DNA of 10,151 bases. It comes from Clostridiales bacterium. GTDB taxonomy: Bacteria > Bacillota > Clostridia > Lachnospirales > CAG-274. Positions 7,672 to 10,151 of this stretch are shown one piece after another. Within the stretch, counting starts at the first letter, position 1. Each line of letters opens with the position of its first letter. The translations under genes were made by a program, and so were the position numbers. The stretch spans positions 1-10,151 of the forward strand of contig JAJQBF010000208.1 of assembly GCA_021203425.1 (NCBI GenBank), read 5' to 3'. A model generated the notes under the pieces. That model was not told the origin of the DNA, searched no databases, and saw only the letters and a program-made list of their open reading frames with translations.

Positions 7672-8361
7672 ATGCTTGAAACATTAAAGGAAAAGGTTTA
7701 TAAGGCAAATATGCTTTTGCCCAAATACGGACTTGTTACCTTTACATGGGGCAACGTAAGTGAAATTGACAGAGAATCGGGGCTTTTTGTAATAAAGCCC
7801 AGCGGTGTAGACTATGACAAAATGACTCCCGAGGATATGGTTGTTATGGATTTGGAGGGAAACAGGGTTGAAGGCAGGCTGAACCCCTCCTCCGACACCC
7901 CTACTCACTTGGAGCTTTACAAGGCTTTTAAAGACATAGGCGGTATTGTTCATACACATTCAACAATGGCTACAGCCTGGGCACAGGCAGGAAGAAGTCT
8001 CCCCTGTTTCGGAACAACCCATGCCGATTATTTTTACGGAGAAATTCCATGTGCAAGAAATTTAACCAAAGAAGAAACAGAAGATGCCTATGAAAAGAAT
8101 ACGGGAAAGGTTATTATAGAAACCTTTAGGGACAAAAACCCTGTTTATGTTCCCGGTGTGCTCTGTAAAAATCACGGTCCCTTTACATGGGGCAAAGACG
8201 CCGCAGAGGCTGTTCACAATGCCGTTGTTCTTGAAAGAGTAGCTGAGATGAACGCATGGACGGAGGTTATAAACCCTAAGGCAGATCAAACCCCTGACTA
8301 TATGCAGAACAAACACTTTATGCGCAAGCACGGCGCAAACGCATACTACGGACAAGGCTGA
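7672..8361 (+). CDS. araD: L-ribulose-5-phosphate 4-epimerase
   Basis: 229-residue class II aldolase-family enzyme that epimerises L-ribulose 5-phosphate to D-xylulose 5-phosphate, feeding the pentose phosphate or phosphoketolase route. E. coli AraD is 231 residues. The phosphate-site and metal ligands are all visible: SSDTPTH with Asp75, His94 and His96 in VHTHS, Asp119 in THADYFYG, His168 in CKNHGPF, and the terminal HGANAYYGQ. An in-frame ATG at 7627 would lie inside araA and add 15 residues; ATG 7672 is preferred because AGGAGGG (7659-7665) is correctly spaced and the protein then starts where the family does. The stop TGA (8359-8361) shares its A with the next gene's AGGAGG, so translation is probably coupled. 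Confidence 0.96.
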   Translation: MLETLKEKVYKANMLLPKYGLVTFTWGNVSEIDRESGLFVIKPSGVDYDKMTPEDMVVMDLEGNRVEGRLNPSSDTPTHLELYKAFKDIGGIVHTHSTMATAWAQAGRSLPCFGTTHADYFYGEIPCARNLTKEETEDAYEKNTGKVIIETFRDKNPVYVPGVLCKNHGPFTWGKDAAEAVHNAVVLERVAEMNAWTEVINPKADQTPDYMQNKHFMRKHGANAYYGQG

Positions 8362-8373
8362 GGAGGATATAAA

Positions 8374-9966
8374 ATGGATAAAAAAAGCTTAATAGAAAGC
8401 GGAAAAACCTCTTTGGGAATTGAATTCGGTTCAACAAGAATAAAAGCCCAGCTCACCGATTTCAGCGGAAAGGTTTTGGCAGGCGGTGACTATGAGTGGG
8501 AAAACGAGCTTGTAGGCGGAATTTGGACATATGTCCTCGATGATATTCACAAAGGGCTTAAAATCTGCTATAATAATTTGGCGGCAGACGTAAAAAACAC
8601 ATACGGCATAAGTCTTAAGAAAATCGGCGCCATAGGCATAAGCGCTATGATGCACGGTTATATGGCTTTTGACAAAACCGACAAGCTTTTTGTGCCTTTC
8701 AGAACATGGAGAAACTCAATAACGGGAAAAGCCGCCGATAAGCTGACTGAGGTTTTCGGCTTTAATATCCCCCAAAGATGGAGCATTGCCCACCTTTATC
8801 AGGCAATTTTAGGTAACGAAGAACACGTAGGCGACGTTGCCTTTATAACAACCCTTGCCGGCTATATTCACTTCAGACTCACCGGAGAAAAGGTTATAGG
8901 TATCGGCGATGCATCGGGAATGTTCCCCATTGACTCAGAAATAAATGACTATGACAAGACTATGCTTGATAAATTCAGCGGTCTTATTGCCGATAAGGGC
9001 TTTTCATGGAACATAAAAGATATTCTTCCCAAAGTTCTCTTGGCAGGAGAACCGGCAGGAAGACTTACGTCAGAAGGCGCCGCCTTTTTAGACGAAAGCG
9101 GCGAGCTTGAGGCGGGAATTCCCCTTTGCCCTCCCGAGGGAGACGCCGGAACAGGTATGACGGCTACAAACAGTATTGCGGAAAGAACGGGAAACGTTTC
9201 CGCCGGAACAAGCGTATTCTCAATGGTTGTTTTGGAAAAACCTCTTAAAAAGGTTCACAGAGAAATAGATATGGTTACAACCCCTACAGGCAAGCCTGTT
9301 GCTATGGTTCACGTTAATAACTGTACCTCTGACATAAACGCCTGGGCAAGTCTTTTCGAAGAATTCGGAAAGCTTACGGGGCTTAATATCTCAAAGAGTC
9401 AGTTATACGAAACACTTTTCAATGCCGCACTTTTGGGAAAGAAAGACGGCGGCGGTCTTTTATCCTACGGCTACCTGTCAGGCGAAAATATTACAGGCTG
9501 CGACGAAGGCAGACCTATGTTTATAAGAAAGCCGGGCGCTGATTTTACACTGGCAAACTTTATGAGAACCCACCTCTATTCGGCTGTTGCCGCCCTTAAA
9601 ATAGGTATGGATATACTCACCAAAGATGAAGGTGTAAAAATAGACACTCTTTTAGGTCACGGCGGTTTTTTCAAAACCGAAAAAGTCGGTCAGAGTATTA
9701 TGGCGGCGGCTATGGAAACCCCCGTTGCCTGTATGGAAACAGCCGGAGAAGGCGGTCCCTGGGGTATGGCTCTTTTAGGGGCATATGCCGTAAATAAAGA
9801 CGAGGGCGAAACTCTTGAACACTATTTAACCGAAAAGGTTTTCTCTGAAAGCAATGTTTCCGTTATGGAGCCGGAGCAAGACGATATAGACGGCTTTAAC
9901 GCTTACGTTGAAAGCTATAAAAAGGCTGTCGAAACCGAAAAAACAGCAGTAAAGACATTTTCATAA
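8374..9966 (+). CDS. araK: FGGY-family sugar kinase, probable L-ribulokinase (AraK-like)
   Basis: 530-residue FGGY carbohydrate kinase with the two-domain actin-like fold. Visible motifs: N-terminal phosphate loop GIEFGSTRIKAQLTD (15-29), ISAMMHGYMAFD (about 89-100), GDAGTGM with probable catalytic base Asp257, second phosphate motif GNVSAGTS (273-280), and adenosine motif GEGGPWGMALLGAY (about 458-471). By pathway logic it phosphorylates L-ribulose, since araA and araD flank it and no other kinase is present. It does not read like classical AraB (about 560 residues) but like a separate group found in Clostridium and Bacteroides arabinose clusters, often labelled xylulokinase or simply FGGY kinase; a ribulokinase named AraK in C. 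acetobutylicum belongs to such a divergent group as I recall. A D-xylulokinase role cannot be excluded. AGGAGG (8361-8366) precedes ATG 8374; the gap from araD is 12 nt and in the same frame. Confidence 0.85.
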   Translation: MDKKSLIESGKTSLGIEFGSTRIKAQLTDFSGKVLAGGDYEWENELVGGIWTYVLDDIHKGLKICYNNLAADVKNTYGISLKKIGAIGISAMMHGYMAFDKTDKLFVPFRTWRNSITGKAADKLTEVFGFNIPQRWSIAHLYQAILGNEEHVGDVAFITTLAGYIHFRLTGEKVIGIGDASGMFPIDSEINDYDKTMLDKFSGLIADKGFSWNIKDILPKVLLAGEPAGRLTSEGAAFLDESGELEAGIPLCPPEGDAGTGMTATNSIAERTGNVSAGTSVFSMVVLEKPLKKVHREIDMVTTPTGKPVAMVHVNNCTSDINAWASLFEEFGKLTGLNISKSQLYETLFNAALLGKKDGGGLLSYGYLSGENITGCDEGRPMFIRKPGADFTLANFMRTHLYSAVAALKIGMDILTKDEGVKIDTLLGHGGFFKTEKVGQSIMAAAMETPVACMETAGEGGPWGMALLGAYAVNKDEGETLEHYLTEKVFSESNVSVMEPEQDDIDGFNAYVESYKKAVETEKTAVKTFS

Positions 9967-9981
9967 AAAATTTTCCACATA

Positions 9982-10047
9982 ACCGCCGTTTTTTATAAGT
10001 TATACATAAAATTATTTGTTTATGCATAATTTATAAAAAACGGCGGT
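9982..10047. repeat. 66-nt near-perfect inverted repeat (29-bp stem, 8-nt loop)
   Basis: Arms at 9982-10010 and 10019-10047 pair along 29 positions with one A-C mismatch and one G-U pair; the loop is ATTATTTG (10011-10018). The outer 17 bp are perfectly matched, from ACCGCCG at one foot to CGGCGGT at the other. It begins 15 nt after the kinase stop codon. There is no T-tract after the right arm on either strand, so it is not a standard intrinsic terminator, though the T6 within the left arm is notable. The right arm ends 6 nt before ATG 10054 and contains the only purine-rich stretch (GGCGG) able to serve as its ribosome binding site, so a folded transcript would hide that site. It may protect the 3' end of the operon mRNA, terminate weakly, or control the next gene. 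Confidence 0.75.
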
Positions 10048-10053
10048 AAATTT

Positions 10054-10151
10054 ATGGAAAAAACAATTAAAAATTTTTTAAAAACGGCACTTCTGCCCAT
10101 AGGCTCAACCCTTTATATTTACGGCGGCGGCTGAAATGAGGAAGACAGCGG
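10054..10151 (+). pseudogene. Start of an unrecognised gene with in-frame TGA at codon 27, cut by the window end
   Basis: From ATG 10054 a basic, Lys-rich start (MEKTIKNFLK) runs into TALLPIGSTLYIYGGG and then TGA (10132-10134), followed by Asn-Glu-Glu-Asp-Ser before the window ends. From memory, clostridial proteins of an NlpC/P60-like (C40 peptidase) group begin with a segment like LPIGSTLYVYGGGWNEED, in which the residue at the TGA is tryptophan; TGG to TGA is a single base change. The frame could therefore be a nonsense-mutated gene, a sequencing error, or a recoded codon. Alternatively it is a true 26-residue peptide. The standard code holds elsewhere: tryptophans are TGG, and TGA ends araD and the first permease. 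The ribosome binding site is poor (GGCGG) and lies in the hairpin. Family assignment is from recall and only moderately sure. Confidence 0.4.

Noticed and set aside
9982..10047. Chromosome-dimer resolution (dif-like) site within the palindrome
   Set aside because: The AT-rich core has TTATGCATAA-like symmetry, but does not fit the 11-6-11 dif layout and is better explained by the long inverted repeat.
10132..10134. TGA as a selenocysteine codon
   Set aside because: The expected residue is Trp, not Cys, and neither a selenocysteine family nor a recognised insertion hairpin just after the codon is evident.

Overview
The window carries one complete L-arabinose uptake and catabolism operon, all on the + strand, from what looks like an anaerobic low-to-mid GC Clostridia-type Firmicute. 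The pointers are strong AGGAGG ribosome binding sites before nearly every gene, a sigma-A promoter, a lipoprotein-type solute-binding protein, a Bacillus-type AraR (GntR head on a LacI-like sensor domain), heavy AGA and ATA codon use, and a clostridial-type FGGY kinase instead of classical AraB. No rRNA, tRNA, CRISPR array, insertion sequence or phage gene is visible.

Layout. Bases 1-198 hold a near-consensus promoter (TTGACA, 17 bp, TACAAT) whose -10 box lies inside a TGTAC-N5-GTACA inverted repeat, the likely AraR operator, followed by a leader of about 160 nt. Next come an abundant-looking sugar-binding lipoprotein (199-1257), a hairpin plus T-tract terminator (1290-1326), a double-domain sugar ABC ATPase (1421-2944) and two RbsC-type permeases (2937-3986, 3983-5008). 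These four match the YtfQ-YtfR-YtfT-YjfF architecture, a pentose/hexose furanose importer. The regulator AraR (5046-6116) sits mid-operon, followed by L-arabinose isomerase AraA (6164-7654, GTG start), L-ribulose-5-phosphate 4-epimerase AraD (7672-8361) and an FGGY sugar kinase that is probably the ribulokinase (8374-9966).

How it works together. Arabinose, perhaps captured in its furanose form, would be bound outside the membrane, imported by the ABC transporter, isomerised to L-ribulose (AraA), phosphorylated (kinase) and epimerised to D-xylulose 5-phosphate (AraD). AraR would repress the single upstream promoter until sugar is present. The terminator after the binding-protein gene would leave that protein in excess over the rest.

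The 3' end is the least ordinary part. A 66-nt, nearly perfect inverted repeat (9982-10047) overlaps the ribosome-binding region of a new reading frame starting at 10054. That frame reads like the start of a known clostridial cell-wall-hydrolase-like family but hits TGA after 26 codons, where I expect a conserved tryptophan. The frame is cut by the window end. Overall this is a well-understood pathway with some unusual details, not a wholly new system.
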